Assembly (NCBI GenBank): GCA_963727755.1
Contig: CAVSHN010000015.1
Span: 186,001-250,000 of the forward strand
DNA length: 64,000 bases
Direction of reading: 5' to 3'
DNA from: DASYAN01 sp963727755
GTDB lineage: Bacteria > Chloroflexota > Ktedonobacteria > Ktedonobacterales > Ktedonobacteraceae
Part shown: piece after piece, positions 26,651-37,257 of the stretch
Position numbering within the stretch: position 1 is the stretch's first letter
Layout: each line of letters starts with the position of its first letter
Made by a program: the position numbers and the translations under genes
The notes under the pieces: generated by a model
Told to the model about the DNA's origin: nothing
Database searches by the model: none
The model's input: the letters and a program-made list of their open reading frames with translations, nothing else

Positions 26651-28954
26651 CTAAGATGCCTTCCATACCTCCATTTCCCCACTAGTGTCTGCTGAAGCCA
26701 CACGGGTGCTATCAGGCGACCAAGTCACACTGAGTTCTTGTTCCCCGGGGCTGGGGGGACCTTGGAAAGTGAAGAGGGCACTCCCTCCCTTATTGGCATC
26801 CCACACCTGCACTGTCCCATCCGCTCCCACAGAAGCTATTAGCTTCCCATCGGGTGACCATGCCACACCATCTATTCCATTATGATGACCCGTATAGGGA
26901 GCAAAAAGCGCTTTGCCTGTCTTGGCATTCCATACCTGCACGGTCTGATCAATGCTGGTAGATGCCACCCGCGTGCTATCAGGCGACCATACTACACCAA
27001 TTGTTGCACCCTTCTGACCTGTATAGGTCAAGATGGGCTTCATACTCACAGGAGGCTTGCCACCAATAGGTGCATTCCAGATCCGTACGGTCTTATCAAT
27101 GCTTGTCGATGCAATGTATTTCCCATTTGGTGACCAAGCTATCCTCATAACTGCACCCGTATGACCTGTGTAGGTAAAGAGCGGTTTGGTCGTGGCAGAT
27201 TTGGCGGTTGGAGTTTGCCGTACCTGCCCGGAAAGACACTTACCTATGCAAGCCGTATTAGAAGGTTTGCTGACAGTAGGGGTTGGAGCTTGCCATACCC
27301 GCACGGTCTTATCAAAGCCCGACGATGCCAAGTACTTCCCATCTGGTGACCAAGCCACACTCGTAACTCTGTTAGTATGACCTGTGTAAGTAGCAAGGGC
27401 CAGCGTTGTAGCAGGTTTGCCACCAGTAGGGGTTGGAGCTTGCCATACCCGCACCGTCTTATCTGTGCTCGCCGATGCGAGGTACTTCCCATCTGGTGAC
27501 CAAGCCACACTCGCAACTGCATCTGTATGACCTGTATAGGTCACAAACGGTGCTGTTACCACAGACTGACTGCCCGTATTGGTACTCCACACTTGCACTA
27601 GCTTATTTGTGCTCGCTGATGCCAGATATTTCCCATTGGGTGACCAAGCCACACTCATCAGAGTCCCCCCTTGCTCTATGCAAGGAGGCAGGACCATATT
27701 GCCTGTATTGCTATCCCACACCTGCACTGTGCCATCGTCGCTTGCTGATGCTAAGAGCGTTGTTTTCGGCTTCCAAGCGACATTATTGACGGCAGCACTA
27801 TGGCCTGAATATGTCATCAGTGGCGTTGTCACCAGCGGCTTGCTGATCACAGGTAGCTTGCTGATCACAGGTAGCTTGCTGGTCACAGGTGGCTTGCTGG
27901 TCACAAGTGGCTTGCTGGTCACAGGTGGCTTGCTGGTCACAGGTAGCTTCGTCATAGATAGCTTGCTGGTCACAGATGGCTTGGTCGCAAAAGCACTGGC
28001 ATCCCAGACTTTCACGGTCTTGTCTGCACTTGCCGATGCCAATTTCGTCCCATCAGAGTTCCATGCGACGCTATTCATGATACCACTTTCTGTAGTATAG
28101 GTGACAAGAGGCTTCGTTATCCGTGCTTGGTGTATCATTAGCGGCTTGATCGCAAAAGCCCTGGCATCCCAGACTTTCACGGTCTTGTCAGAGCTTGCAG
28201 ACGCGAGGTAGAGGCCATTGGGGGACCAAGCGACACTGTTGACCGCACCTGTATGGCCTGTGTAGGTCACAAGAGGCTTGCCACCTTTGGTAGCATCCCA
28301 GACTTGTATGGTCTTGTCAGAGCTTGCTGATGCGATATAGAGGCCATTGGGGGACCAAGCGACACTATTGACTGCACCTGTATGACCCTTGTAGGTCACA
28401 CGGGACTTGCCGCCTTTGGTAGTATCCCACACCTGCACGGTCTTATCAGACCGTGCCAATGCCAGCCACTTTCCATCCGGTGACCAAGCTAGATGAGTGG
28501 CCGTACCACTAATGGCATTGATTGGCATGTTTTGCTTAGTATCCCACACCCGCAGCGTCCCATCTGCTCTTGCGAAAGCCAGCAGTTGTTTCTTGGGTGA
28601 CCAGGCGAGACTAGTCACCGCAACCCCAGAATCAGGAATGATCAAACCAGCATTGCCTGTCTTGCCATCCCACAATCGCACCATACCATCCACACTGCCA
28701 GATACCAGCTGCAACCCATCAGGCGACCAAGCCACGCTCTCCATAGGTGCACCAGCAGGATGATAGGTGACACTAGGAAGACTAGAAACGCGAGCTGCAC
28801 GAGAACCAACGATCGAAGTCATTGCAAAGGCATTGGGTGACCATACAAGCATCCCGACGAGCAGTGCCATGACCAGAGCAAGCCATTTGGCTTGCCCTGT
28901 CCATATCCTATGCTCTTGGTTACTTTTCCTTTCAAGAGTCGTATGCCATATCAT
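26651..28954 (-). CDS. exported WD40-repeat protein
   Basis: The 767-residue protein has a basic N-terminus, a hydrophobic signal or anchor helix (W-L-A-L-V-M-A-L-L-V-G-M-L-V) with a possible A-F-A cleavage site, and about fourteen WD40 units marked by V-A-W-S-P-(D/N)-G, A-S-(A/T)-S-x-D-K-T-V-(K/R)-V-W. That is enough for two seven-bladed propellers. A low-complexity linker of T-S-K-P-(P/L)-V repeats (about residues 325-380) separates them. WD40 propellers are binding platforms. The ATG at 28954 is favoured by GGAG 10 bp upstream; 28972 is an alternative. It is the last gene of a minus-strand run of three exported proteins. Confidence 0.85.
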   Translation of the reverse strand: MIWHTTLERKSNQEHRIWTGQAKWLALVMALLVGMLVWSPNAFAMTSIVGSRAARVSSLPSVTYHPAGAPMESVAWSPDGLQLVSGSVDGMVRLWDGKTGNAGLIIPDSGVAVTSLAWSPKKQLLAFARADGTLRVWDTKQNMPINAISGTATHLAWSPDGKWLALARSDKTVQVWDTTKGGKSRVTYKGHTGAVNSVAWSPNGLYIASASSDKTIQVWDATKGGKPLVTYTGHTGAVNSVAWSPNGLYLASASSDKTVKVWDARAFAIKPLMIHQARITKPLVTYTTESGIMNSVAWNSDGTKLASASADKTVKVWDASAFATKPSVTSKLSMTKLPVTSKPPVTSKPLVTSKPPVTSKLPVISKLPVISKPLVTTPLMTYSGHSAAVNNVAWKPKTTLLASASDDGTVQVWDSNTGNMVLPPCIEQGGTLMSVAWSPNGKYLASASTNKLVQVWSTNTGSQSVVTAPFVTYTGHTDAVASVAWSPDGKYLASASTDKTVRVWQAPTPTGGKPATTLALATYTGHTNRVTSVAWSPDGKYLASSGFDKTVRVWQAPTPTVSKPSNTACIGKCLSGQVRQTPTAKSATTKPLFTYTGHTGAVMRIAWSPNGKYIASTSIDKTVRIWNAPIGGKPPVSMKPILTYTGQKGATIGVVWSPDSTRVASTSIDQTVQVWNAKTGKALFAPYTGHHNGIDGVAWSPDGKLIASVGADGTVQVWDANKGGSALFTFQGPPSPGEQELSVTWSPDSTRVASADTSGEMEVWKAS
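27838..27985 (-). repeat. 18-bp tandem repeat in the WD40 gene
   Basis: About eight units of GCTTGCTGRTCACAGGTR (plus strand) encode T-S-K-(P/L)-(P/L)-V repeats. Rich in Thr/Ser, it is a plausible O-glycosylation site. Confidence 0.85.
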
Positions 28955-29061
28955 ATTTCTCTTCTCCACCATCCTTGTGAATCCTTTCTATCAAGAACCT
29001 ACCCATTATTTAGTCTCTATGTGGGCTTTCACGCTCATCAGAGATAGCACGCCTCTGGTCC

Positions 29062-29121
29062 ATTATAACCACTAGAACTACTAGAACCACCATTATAACC
29101 ACTAGAACTACTAGAACCACC
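29062..29121 (-). repeat. two 30-bp repeats in the C-terminus of the surface protein
   Basis: ATTATAACCACTAGAACTAC at 29062 recurs exactly 30 bp later, encoding G-G-S-S-S-S-S-G-Y-N twice. Confidence 0.85.
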
Positions 29122-30582
29122 ACAATGAGGGCCATTATAGATCGAATTTGGTCCTATCCCTGGTATGTCGAATAAGAAGTAGTATTCGGCTTCGCTTAAA
29201 GGATAGGTCATTTGATATATTACATTATCAATCGGGTTCGCGGACGAGGGGTGGATATTTGCTATCAGCGAATTGACAATCAAAGTTCCATCACACTGGA
29301 TATTTCCGTTTGTTGGTATTACCGCTGCATCTGTTTCTGTTGGTATCTTAGTGGCAATACACTCAGGAGCACCTTTAATTTGACAATATGCAGCAAGCTT
29401 CCAATTGATCGTACAGTCCGCTGTCATCGTACTTTGACCGCTACTACTACTACTATTGCTAATACTACTACTGTCATCTGGATTAATAGTACATTGAATA
29501 ACATCACCTTGAATACTACTACTTTGAGGAAGAGGAATGCAGATTACGGTGCCAGGTAAATTATTTATACTACAATTGTGAGAATCAGCGTAGGCATACT
29601 GAGGAGTGGGGTTGCAGTCCTCAGTGACCGGATATGAGGGTGGGCTACTGGCACTGCTAATGTTGCCTAGGGCTATTCTACATACCTGATCACCAGAATT
29701 CTAGGATCGTCGGGGTCACATCGGAGCGTATACGTTACGTTAAGGTCTGTTATTGTGCACATTGCACCTGCACCACCAGACTGACAAGTTGTGACAAGCG
29801 TTTCGACCTTGGTTGCATTACGATACGTGCAACTATAAGGAGTATTAAACAATATACTAGACACTACTGACGTGCAAGCTTGCAGCATCTGTACTTGGAT
29901 CGTAGGGTCTGAGAGTGGTGATCCAGGCTGAGATTCTGGGCACAAAAGTGATGCCCCTGTGGTGGATGACGACGATCCGGTGGAGGATGACGACGATGTG
30001 TTACTAGAAGGAGGTGTAAAGATCGGCTGATTATTAATATCAACTTTAGCATGCATGCAAGTGGTAATCCAGCAATAGTTCATGCTAGAAGATGCCGATG
30101 AGGATGACGGAGCCGACGATGAGGATAACGGAGCCGTGGTGTAACAAGTTGAGCTGGCGTATTGAGTGGTCTGGTTCTTATCATAATAAGTACAGCTCTG
30201 AGGGAAAAAATTGCTATCAAGGCCCGTACATTGGTATCTGCTAATAGGTGTCTTGTTGTTGTCCTGAAGTGTGCAGCTCTCAGAATTAAAGTTGCCCATT
30301 GACGACGAAGATGACAACGACGAAGATGACACCGAGGAGGATGACGGCAAAGATGACAGCAAATCGCATGTTAGGTAATCGCCATTGTCATAAGAACAGG
30401 TATAATTAGGATTGGGATCCTCCAGAAGATTTCGTTATACCTAGTGATGTGTGGAAATCTCCTCCTCCTCCTCCTAGTCGTATTGCTTGGACATGGCCAC
30501 TGTTCGTTGGGAGGGTGCAACCTCCGGTGCTCGTATCAGTTACAGTTATTCCGTTACTAGATGAGTTGCTGGAACTAGATCC

Positions 30583-30795
30583 GTTGTTAGTGCTAGAGTT
30601 GTTGGTGCTAGAGTTGTTGGTGCTAGAGTTGTTGGTGCTAGAGTTGTTGGTGCTAGAGTTGTTGGTGCTAGAGTTGTTGGTGCTAGAGTTGTTGGTGCTA
30701 GAGTTGTTAGTGCTAGAGTTGTTAGTGCTAGAGTTGTTGGTGCTAGAGTTGTTGGTGCTAGAGTTGTTGGTGCTAGAACCGTTGTTGATGCTAGA
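30583..30795 (-). repeat. 15-bp tandem repeat, about thirteen units
   Basis: GTTGTTGGTGCTAGA repeats with few changes (some GTTAGT) and encodes (S-S-T-N-N)n on the minus strand. Because 15 is a multiple of three, copy-number change keeps the frame. The complementary strand encodes an artefactual Leu-Glu-Leu-Val run. Confidence 0.95.
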
Positions 30796-31401
30796 ACTGT
30801 TGTTAGGGGTGTCGATGAACGTTATGCATATGCCCCACTGGGCGTTAAAACCAGTAGGACACTGACAGCTGCCATTGTTGCATTGAGGTGCCATGGTTCC
30901 GTTCCACGCGGCGCACCAACCAGAACTCCACCATCGTACGCAACCTCCGACATTAGGGGATGCACTCAGGTCAGGGGTGCAACTGCCATCAGACTTGATG
31001 TAAATGTCGAAACTTTGACACGGATATGATACCAGTTGGTCGCAATCGTGCAACACATCCGCTGGGTTAGATTTCTGAGTCAAAGGCACATCGGCTTGGT
31101 AGCACCCCTGCCCAGGCGCTAGGGAGGAGAAGGAGGTGGTGCCTGCGGTGTACTGAGGTACCGCCAAACTAATCGACTGGAAGTTTCCGCTGAACGTACA
31201 CAACGTCACTGTAAGCAGGATGAGCATGATCGCGGTCCACTCGACGAATGCGGGCGGAGTTCTCCGCAAGTAGGTGGCTATTCTCGGTACAGGTGGTTGT
31301 GTGTTGCGCATTGGATCTTCCTTCCTCTATGTTATCGCTAGTTAGCGAGAACTCTTCATAGTGTTAAGTATATGAATGGGCGGATAGCACGTCCACTGTG
31401 G

Positions 31402-34400
31402 CTATCCCAGTAACGAAGTCGCTGCCCCAACTGCCCCTACAATCCCACCTGCCACCATCCCTGTCATCCCAATCGCTCTGGTGGCAGTGATGCCCACGAA
31501 GGTTGGCACCATCACCGCCATCCACAATACCAGCAATGGCGGTACTTGCGTTAACAAGACCTGCATGATCCCATTATCACCTGCAACCGCCGGGAAAGTT
31601 GGCAGCACCAAAGGTAACGTAGTAATCAGGAAAAGTTGTATCACCTGGATAAATAGCACAGCGAGAAATCCCCGCGTCCATTGACGGATCACCTGCTGTC
31701 CCAGCCCTCCGGGGAACGACCAACAGGCTATGGCTAGCGGACAGGTCAGAATATAGCAATTGAGCAAGCCGATGCGTAGGACTGCCTGTAGCCAGAGCAC
31801 GATGGATAACACCATTCTGGCAAACTGATCATACGACTCACCAATTCGTTTCCATTGGTGACCGTCGCAGTAAGGGGGGCCAAATTGCCGATGACAGGAA
31901 ACCATGATGCCACCTGATCCTTCAATAACTTGGTATCGAAAATGCCGATGAAATCGTTGACCGCACATCCCCAGCGGCTCATCGGTGTCACGAGCCCGCG
32001 ATATGAGGTCACGGGCTCGTTGGCCCCGGCAAGCATATAGTTGGCCGCAGCTTGAGGATAGCTCATCATACCGTGCAAACTCACAATGGCACTGTCCATC
32101 ACATTGGCCATGCTAATTAGCATCGTCACGAGCTGAAAGCTCACTCCGATTGCTACACCACTCAAGAGTATCCGCGAGAGCCCTTCAAGTACGCCGGCAT
32201 GGCGAAAGCTGGAGGAGGCTAACATCAGATGATAGCCAATCAAGATAATCATGGGCGTCACCAACACAAATGCCAGCCCCAACATATAGCTAAAGACAGT
32301 CTGCACACTGCTCAGTCCGTAGGTATCAGCGGCAAAAGTATGTAAAAAACGCCCTCCCCTTGTGCCATCGGTCACCGTCGCATCAGTGGTAACATCTTCC
32401 GTGTTCGGGCTATCGCCAGACAACCAGTCAGTGACAATCGCTGACTCATTGGGTGTGCCATTGGCTTGGTCTGAACACGGAAATTGCCAGCCAACCATCT
32501 TCTGTGGCACATAGTCACAACTGGCCTGATCCAAAACAAAATCGATCGGACACAATCTTCTGATAGCTGGGACTGTCAGAACGCATTTAGCTGTGTTCCC
32601 GCCTTCAGTAGCGGTTCTGATCCAGTTATCGGCACAGGGTTGATTCCCTGATGAAGGTCGCCTCTGGGTCTGGCACTGGATTGGTATCGCAGATATGATC
32701 GCTGATCCACTCCGATGGCACATCATCGCTGGTAAAGGATTTACAGAATCCAACCATCCATATGGTCTTACCATGGGGCACGTAGTCGCATTTGCCATTG
32801 TCTAGGGCAAAGCCGATCGGGCAGAGTCCCCTAACACTGGGGACTGTCAGGATGCATACCGTTTGTCCCATAGTATTTGTTGTCTCGATCCAGTTTGGCT
32901 GACAGGGTAGGCCCTTGATGAAGGTCGCCTCTGGATCTGGGCTGGGAACATCACAGATATGATTGGTAATCCACTCCTGTGGAATTCGATTACTACTAAA
33001 AGACTGACAGAAACCAGCCTGCCAGGATTTTTGGCCTTGCGGCACGTAATCACAGTGGCCACCATCTAGAGCAAAGCCAATGGGACACAGACCTCTCACA
33101 TCAGGAATAGTCAACAGGCATTGGACCTGCGTTGCTTCGGCTGTCGTCGGAATCCAGTTTGGCTGACAGGGAGCCCCAGACTTGATGAAGGTTTGCTCCG
33201 GGTTAGGGCTAGGGATATCGCAGACATGATTGGTAATCCACTCCGGTGGAATCTCATCGGTGGTAAAGGACTTACAGAAACCCAACTGCCAACCACCGCT
33301 ATTCTTTGGCACATACTCGCACCAGCCATGGTATACAACAAAATTGATCGGACAGGCATTGCCCCTCAAAATAGGGAGAGCGAGCACGCATTCCTGCTGG
33401 CCCGTGAGTGTCATGGTGACAACCCAACCCGGCTGACAGGACCCATTGCTGGACTGCTGAACAAAGGTCGTCTCTGGATCTGGGATGGGGTTAGTATTGC
33501 AGACACCTGCCTTCATCCATTCGGGAGGGACCTGATCGGGAGTAAAGGACTTACAGAAGCCTATTTGCCATGTCCCAGTATTCTGTGGCACATATTCGCA
33601 TTGGCCATCGTTGAGGGCAAAGCCGATCGGACAGGCTGTGCCCCTCAAAGTGGGGAGAGTGAGCACACATTCCTGCTGACCACCGAACGTCATAATGGCA
33701 GTCCATCCTTGCTGGCAGGACCCATTGTTGGCCTGCTGAACAAAGGTTGTTTCTGGGTTCGGGCTAGGGAGATCACAAACATGATTAGTAATCCACGCTG
33801 GTGGTATCTCATCGGTGGTAAAGGACTTACAGAAGCCTGTCTGCCACTCCCCGCTATCCTGTGGCATGTACTCGCAGTGGCCCTCGTGTAGGGCAAAGCC
33901 GACAGGACAGGCAGTGCCCTTCAAAGTGGGGAGAGTGAGCACACATTCCTGCTGGCCCGTGAACGTCATAGTTGTGTCCCAGCCTTGCTGACAGGAACCG
34001 TTGCTAGATTGTTGAACAAAGGTTGCTGGGTCGGGGACCGGATTGATATTACAGACGCCAGCCTTAACCCATTCGTCTGGGACCTCACCAGGGAGAAACG
34101 ACTTACAGAAGCCTATTTGCCATGCCCCATTATTCTGCAGCACATACTTGCACCAGCCATTCTCTATGGCAAATCCAATCGGACACTTACTTTGGAAGAT
34201 GGGAAGTGTTAGCACACATACCTGTTGACCTGTCTGCGTCACCGTCTTGCTAAAGTTTTGCGGGCAAGGTCCAGTCCCTGATGACTGAGCAAATTGTTGA
34301 GGATTGGGGATGGGGTTAGTCTCACAAACATGATTGGTAATCCACTCTGGAGGCACTTGGCCGACAGTAAAGGACTGACAGAAACCCACTTGCCATCCAA

Positions 34401-34895
34401 GTCTTCCCACAGGCTCATAGGCACAGTAGCCTCCTATCAGGGCAAATCCCACTGGACACTCACTCCTTATGGAAGGAACCGTCAACACGCATTCCTGTTG
34501 ACCTTTCACTGTCATCTCGGCAACCCAGTTCTGCTGACAGGTCCCGTTGCTTGGCTGAGCAAACGACTGCCCAACAGAAGCATCACACAGCCCAGCATCT
34601 TTCCACGGCTGTGGGACCTCATCGTGTGTCCAGGACAGACAGAGGCCAGTTATATATATCTGATAGCCATTCGGATCATATGCAGGAGCAGAAGAATCTT
34701 GGCGGCAGCCAGAACAGGAGACAAGCTCATCACTAGCACGATGATTGGGAGGAGCAAAGGCATGCACAAGCTCAAGCAAAAGATAGGAAGACATGAGAAC
34801 ATGTTGTTCTCATGCTTGCTAGGCTTAGCATAATGACGTCTGTTCTTAAGCCATAGATAGGCAAAACTGCCGGAAGCGCTTTCACGCCTGATCAT
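31402..34895 (-). pseudogene. Cys-rich repeat protein with C-terminal polytopic (VirB6/TrbL-like) membrane domain, three frameshifts
   Basis: Joined frames give a signal peptide (from ATG 34895; L-L-L-P-I-I-V-L-V-M...L-A-A-A), eight Cys-rich units of about 74 residues, each with W-x-x-G-F-C-x-S-F, P-x-x-W-I/V, C-(V/I)-L-T-x-P and C-P-(I/V)-(G/N/D)-F, and a C-terminal membrane region of about six helices with M-I-I-L-I-G-Y-H-L-M-L-A-S-S-S-F-R-H-A-G and L-P-L-V-L-P. The membrane part recalls VirB6/TrbL conjugation proteins, but this is tentative. Frame changes lie near 34681-34711 (just after the signal peptide), 32646-32658 and 31835-31860. The start has GGAG 7 bp upstream. Full length would be about 1,160 residues. 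First gene of the surface-protein run. Confidence 0.7.
32470..34650 (-). repeat. eight ~222-bp units encoding the Cys-rich repeat
   Basis: Recurring segments such as GACAGAAACC/ACAGAAGCC...CATTGGCCA and CCGATCGGACA occur at about 222-bp spacing. Units differ by up to about half of their residues, so this is an old duplication, unlike the short perfect repeats elsewhere in the run. Confidence 0.8.
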
Positions 34896-35090
34896 GATCC
34901 CTCTCCAGTTCACAGTGTTGATCTCGTATAAAGACGAGAGGCTTGTCACACCATCTAGTATACGTGGTGAGAATGGCTGTAATCTAGGTTTTTTTAGCCT
35001 TCTTATAGGCTTTTGGTAGGCTTCTTCCCTAGAGTCGACTTTTTTGAGGTGTCGGCTCTAGCGGTATTAAGCGGCACTGATCGCAAACCC

Positions 35091-35119
35091 TTGCCTTCTG
35101 TTTCAAAAAGTGGTATGTT
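35091..35119 (+). promoter_or_regulatory. promoter of the AbiE-like operon
   Basis: TTGCCT (35091-35096), 17 bp, TATGTT (35114-35119). It lies inside the symmetric operator at 35099-35153. The first part of this intergenic region (34896-35090) shows no other feature. Confidence 0.5.
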
Positions 35120-35153
35120 TCACAATATGCGAAACACCCAGAATTTTGAAACA
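35099..35153. promoter_or_regulatory. four-half-site nested palindromic operator
   Basis: TGTTTCAAAA (35099-35108) mirrors TTTTGAAACA (35144-35153) perfectly, and TGTTTC (35116-35121) mirrors GAAACA (35131-35136). Both pairs share one dyad axis at 35126. The two half-sites on each side are 17 bp apart. Negative autoregulation through paired inverted repeats is known for AbiEi antitoxins. Confidence 0.8.
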
Positions 35154-35168
35154 GCTAATCGAGAAAAG

Positions 35169-36233
35169 ATGCCTTATACCGAGCAAGAGCTTTTACAGGC
35201 ACTACTACTAATCCTCAAGAAACGATTTCCCCCTACCTGGGAAATCTCATTAGAGCCTATGCGAGTTTCTGACAGGTTCGAGGTTGACGCTATGCTTGCC
35301 ATACACGCTCCTGATGGAGTCACTGGTTGCATATTAGTAGAGGCAAAAAATGCGAATAGCTTAAACATCAACAATTGGCTTGTCAGGCAGCGTCAATTGT
35401 CCGATGAGAAGCATTTCCCCGCGAGTCAGTGGCTTGTTGTGGCTCCTTATGTCTCGCCAATAATGCGGGAGCGTTTGAAAAAGGTAGGGATTAGCTATGT
35501 TGACATGACTGGCAATCTCTATGTCATCTCTAATCATCCAGCTGTCTTTCTGATGCAAGAAGGAGCATCTACCAATCCGTGGAGAGAAGAACATGTTTTG
35601 CATTCTCTCAAGGGTTCGGGGTGCTAGTAGGGTGATACGTGCGCTTTGTGACTTTCGTCCTCCGTATGGCATTCGAGAGCTTGCCATGCGATCCAATACT
35701 CCAGCACCCACGATCACACGCGTGGTTCAGCTCCTAGAACAGGAAGATCTTTTACAGCGAATTCTGCTGGCAAGATTACAGATGTCCAATGGCATCAGGT
35801 TCTCGTACGCTGGACTCAGGACTATCACTTTATTACCTCGAATCACACCAAAACCTTTTTGGAGCCGCGTGGCCTCGATGCACTCTTGCGCAAGCTCCAA
35901 AAAGCTGACTGGCCCTATGCTGTGACAGGTTCTTTGGCTACCCTGCCTCTTGGGGCTATTGCTCCCCCACGCTTGGCTGCACTCTATGTTCCCAATAGTG
36001 CACAAGCAGCAGAACACCTGCATCTACATCGGGTGGATCATGGGGCCAATGTGTTACTAGTCGAGCCATTTGATCCTGTGGTTTTTGAGCGGACGACTCA
36101 AGTTGATGGGGCCATCTACGCAGCTATAGCGCAGGTTGCTGCTGATCTTCTCACCAGCTCTGGACGAGGCCCAGAAGAAGCTGAATGGATATTAGAATGG
36201 ATGGAGGAACATGAGAATGCCTGGAGAGCTTGA
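35169..36233 (+). pseudogene. AbiEi-like antitoxin/regulator with PD-(D/E)xK-like N-domain, two frameshifts
   Basis: The joined product has about 355 residues. Residues 30-75 contain F-E-V-D-A-M and, 14 residues on, V-E-A-K, the D...E-x-K spacing of PD-(D/E)xK folds. A winged HTH follows (R-V-I-R-A-L-C-D-F...G-I-R-E-L-A...T-I-T-R-V-V-Q-L-L-E), then a C-terminal domain with W-P-Y-A-V-T-G-S-L-A and Y-V-P-N-S-A, as in AbiEi-type regulators. The frame changes near 35613 (one extra T) and 35760 (one missing A). It overlaps the toxin start by 23 bp. The start at 35169 keeps the operator in the promoter; ATG 35115 would lie inside it. Confidence 0.65.
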
Positions 36234-37047
36234 TTTAGTTACCGTAAGAGCACGGCGAGTCCTTCTTGATGTGCTAGAGACTTTGAGGGAGCAGCGACAC
36301 GCCATTATTTTGGTGGGGGCTCAAGCCATCTACTTGCATACTGGCGATGCTGATCTAGCAGTAGCTCCGTTCACTCAAGATGCAGACTTGGTGCTCAATC
36401 CAAAGACACTTGGTTCCATTCCAGTGTTAGCGGAAGCAATGCAAGCGGCAGGTTTTACCCAAACGGGGCAGCCTGGCATATGGAAAAGCCAACAGGAAGG
36501 GGTAACAGTCGATCTCCTTGTCCCTGAGACGCTAGGTGGACGACCGGGGAAACGAGCAGCCTGTCTTGAGGGGCATGGCAACAATGTTGCCAGACAAGTT
36601 CGTGGGCTGGAAGCTGCACTGATCGATTGGGAGATAAAGCTCATCTCTGCGTTGGAAGACAGTGATGTTCGCAGGATGGAGATTATGATCGCTGGACCAG
36701 CTGCCTTGCTTGTTGCGAAGGTGCATAAAATTGCGGAGCGGCTCCATGACCGACGAAGAAGTCAACCGAAGGATGCCTTAGATGTTTTTCGCCTTCTTCA
36801 GGCGATCCCATCGGAGACGCTATCCTCACGGTTTGCACTGCTTCACCATGATCCACTCTCCTTGGAAACGACACAATCCGCACTTACCTTCTTGCAGGAA
36901 CTCTTTAGTAGTCAGACGGGAGCTGGCGCACAACTTGCTGCTGAAGCAGCATATCCACTAGCTGATAAGGCATTCATTACTGCTGCCTGTGCAGCGCTAA
37001 CTCAAGAACTTATGAGTGTACTACCTCAAGACCTATTTGAAGCATAA
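36211..37047 (+). CDS. AbiEii-like nucleotidyltransferase toxin
   Basis: This 278-residue protein has V-G-A-Q-A-I-Y-L-H-T-G at residues 35-45 followed by F-T-Q-D-A-D-L-V-L (about 56-64), the G-x-x-A-x-x-x-H...T-x-D-x-D-L arrangement of the DNA-polymerase-beta nucleotidyltransferase fold used by AbiEii/MenT toxins. K-V-H-K-I-A-E-R and D-R-R-R-S-Q-P-K-D-A-L-D further on match the C-terminal part of that family. Such toxins modify tRNA and act in abortive infection. It overlaps the regulator by 23 bp; GGAGG fits Met3 (36217) better than Met1. Unlike its partner it is intact. Confidence 0.75.
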   Translation: MRMPGELDLVTVRARRVLLDVLETLREQRHAIILVGAQAIYLHTGDADLAVAPFTQDADLVLNPKTLGSIPVLAEAMQAAGFTQTGQPGIWKSQQEGVTVDLLVPETLGGRPGKRAACLEGHGNNVARQVRGLEAALIDWEIKLISALEDSDVRRMEIMIAGPAALLVAKVHKIAERLHDRRRSQPKDALDVFRLLQAIPSETLSSRFALLHHDPLSLETTQSALTFLQELFSSQTGAGAQLAAEAAYPLADKAFITAACAALTQELMSVLPQDLFEA

Positions 37048-37071
37048 AAAAACCAGCTTGTATAGAGCTGG
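37044..37071. terminator. hairpin at the end of the AbiE-like operon
   Basis: CCAGCT (37053-37058) pairs with AGCTGG (37066-37071), preceded by seven A. On the minus strand this is a stem plus T7 terminator; on the plus strand it has no T tract. The following 180 bp up to 37257 show no further feature. Confidence 0.45.
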
Positions 37072-37257
37072 CTACCCGTAGCAAGTATGGCTAATCCTCA
37101 GTCCTTACGGACGACTCCCATACGGAAAGCTTTCAGATCATCTATGGGTAGTAGAGTACCTGTGGTGGCTCTTGTCAAGCTTGGCTGCTGGAAATTTCTG
37201 AGTCACTGCATTGATTTCTTATCCTTTACAGTGTAGAATAGAACAAAGAATCGATAA

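Larger units (their letters stand above)
29038..31311 (-). pseudogene. Ser/Asn/Thr-rich surface protein, two frameshifts
   Basis: From ATG 31311 the protein starts with a basic stretch and a membrane helix (W-T-A-I-M-L-I-L-L-T-V-T-L), then a Cys-containing domain, a long S-S-T-N-N repeat region, and Cys-rich repeats of the type S-C-T-(Y/L)-x-D-N/K with Ser-rich linkers. The frame changes near 30421-30440 and again near 29690-29706; after each change the same composition and Cys spacing continue, ending with two G-Y-N-G-G-S-S-S-S-S units. Together this makes one ~757-residue protein. It looks like a glycosylated adhesin or stalk; no enzymatic motif is present. It lies 90 bp downstream of the Cys-rich membrane gene and 83 bp upstream of the WD40 gene. 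Confidence 0.75.

Noticed and set aside
30449..30865. Leucine/glutamate-rich repeat protein on the plus strand
   Set aside because: It is the complement of the 15-bp repeat coding for S-S-T-N-N in the surface protein.
33121..33891. Plus-strand frame of 256 codons opposite the Cys-rich repeats
   Set aside because: It mirrors the repeat structure of the minus-strand gene, has no ribosome-binding site and no family features.
31402..34895. Complete conjugation or type IV secretion locus
   Set aside because: Only one weakly VirB6/TrbL-like domain is present; no ATPase, relaxase or coupling protein occurs nearby.
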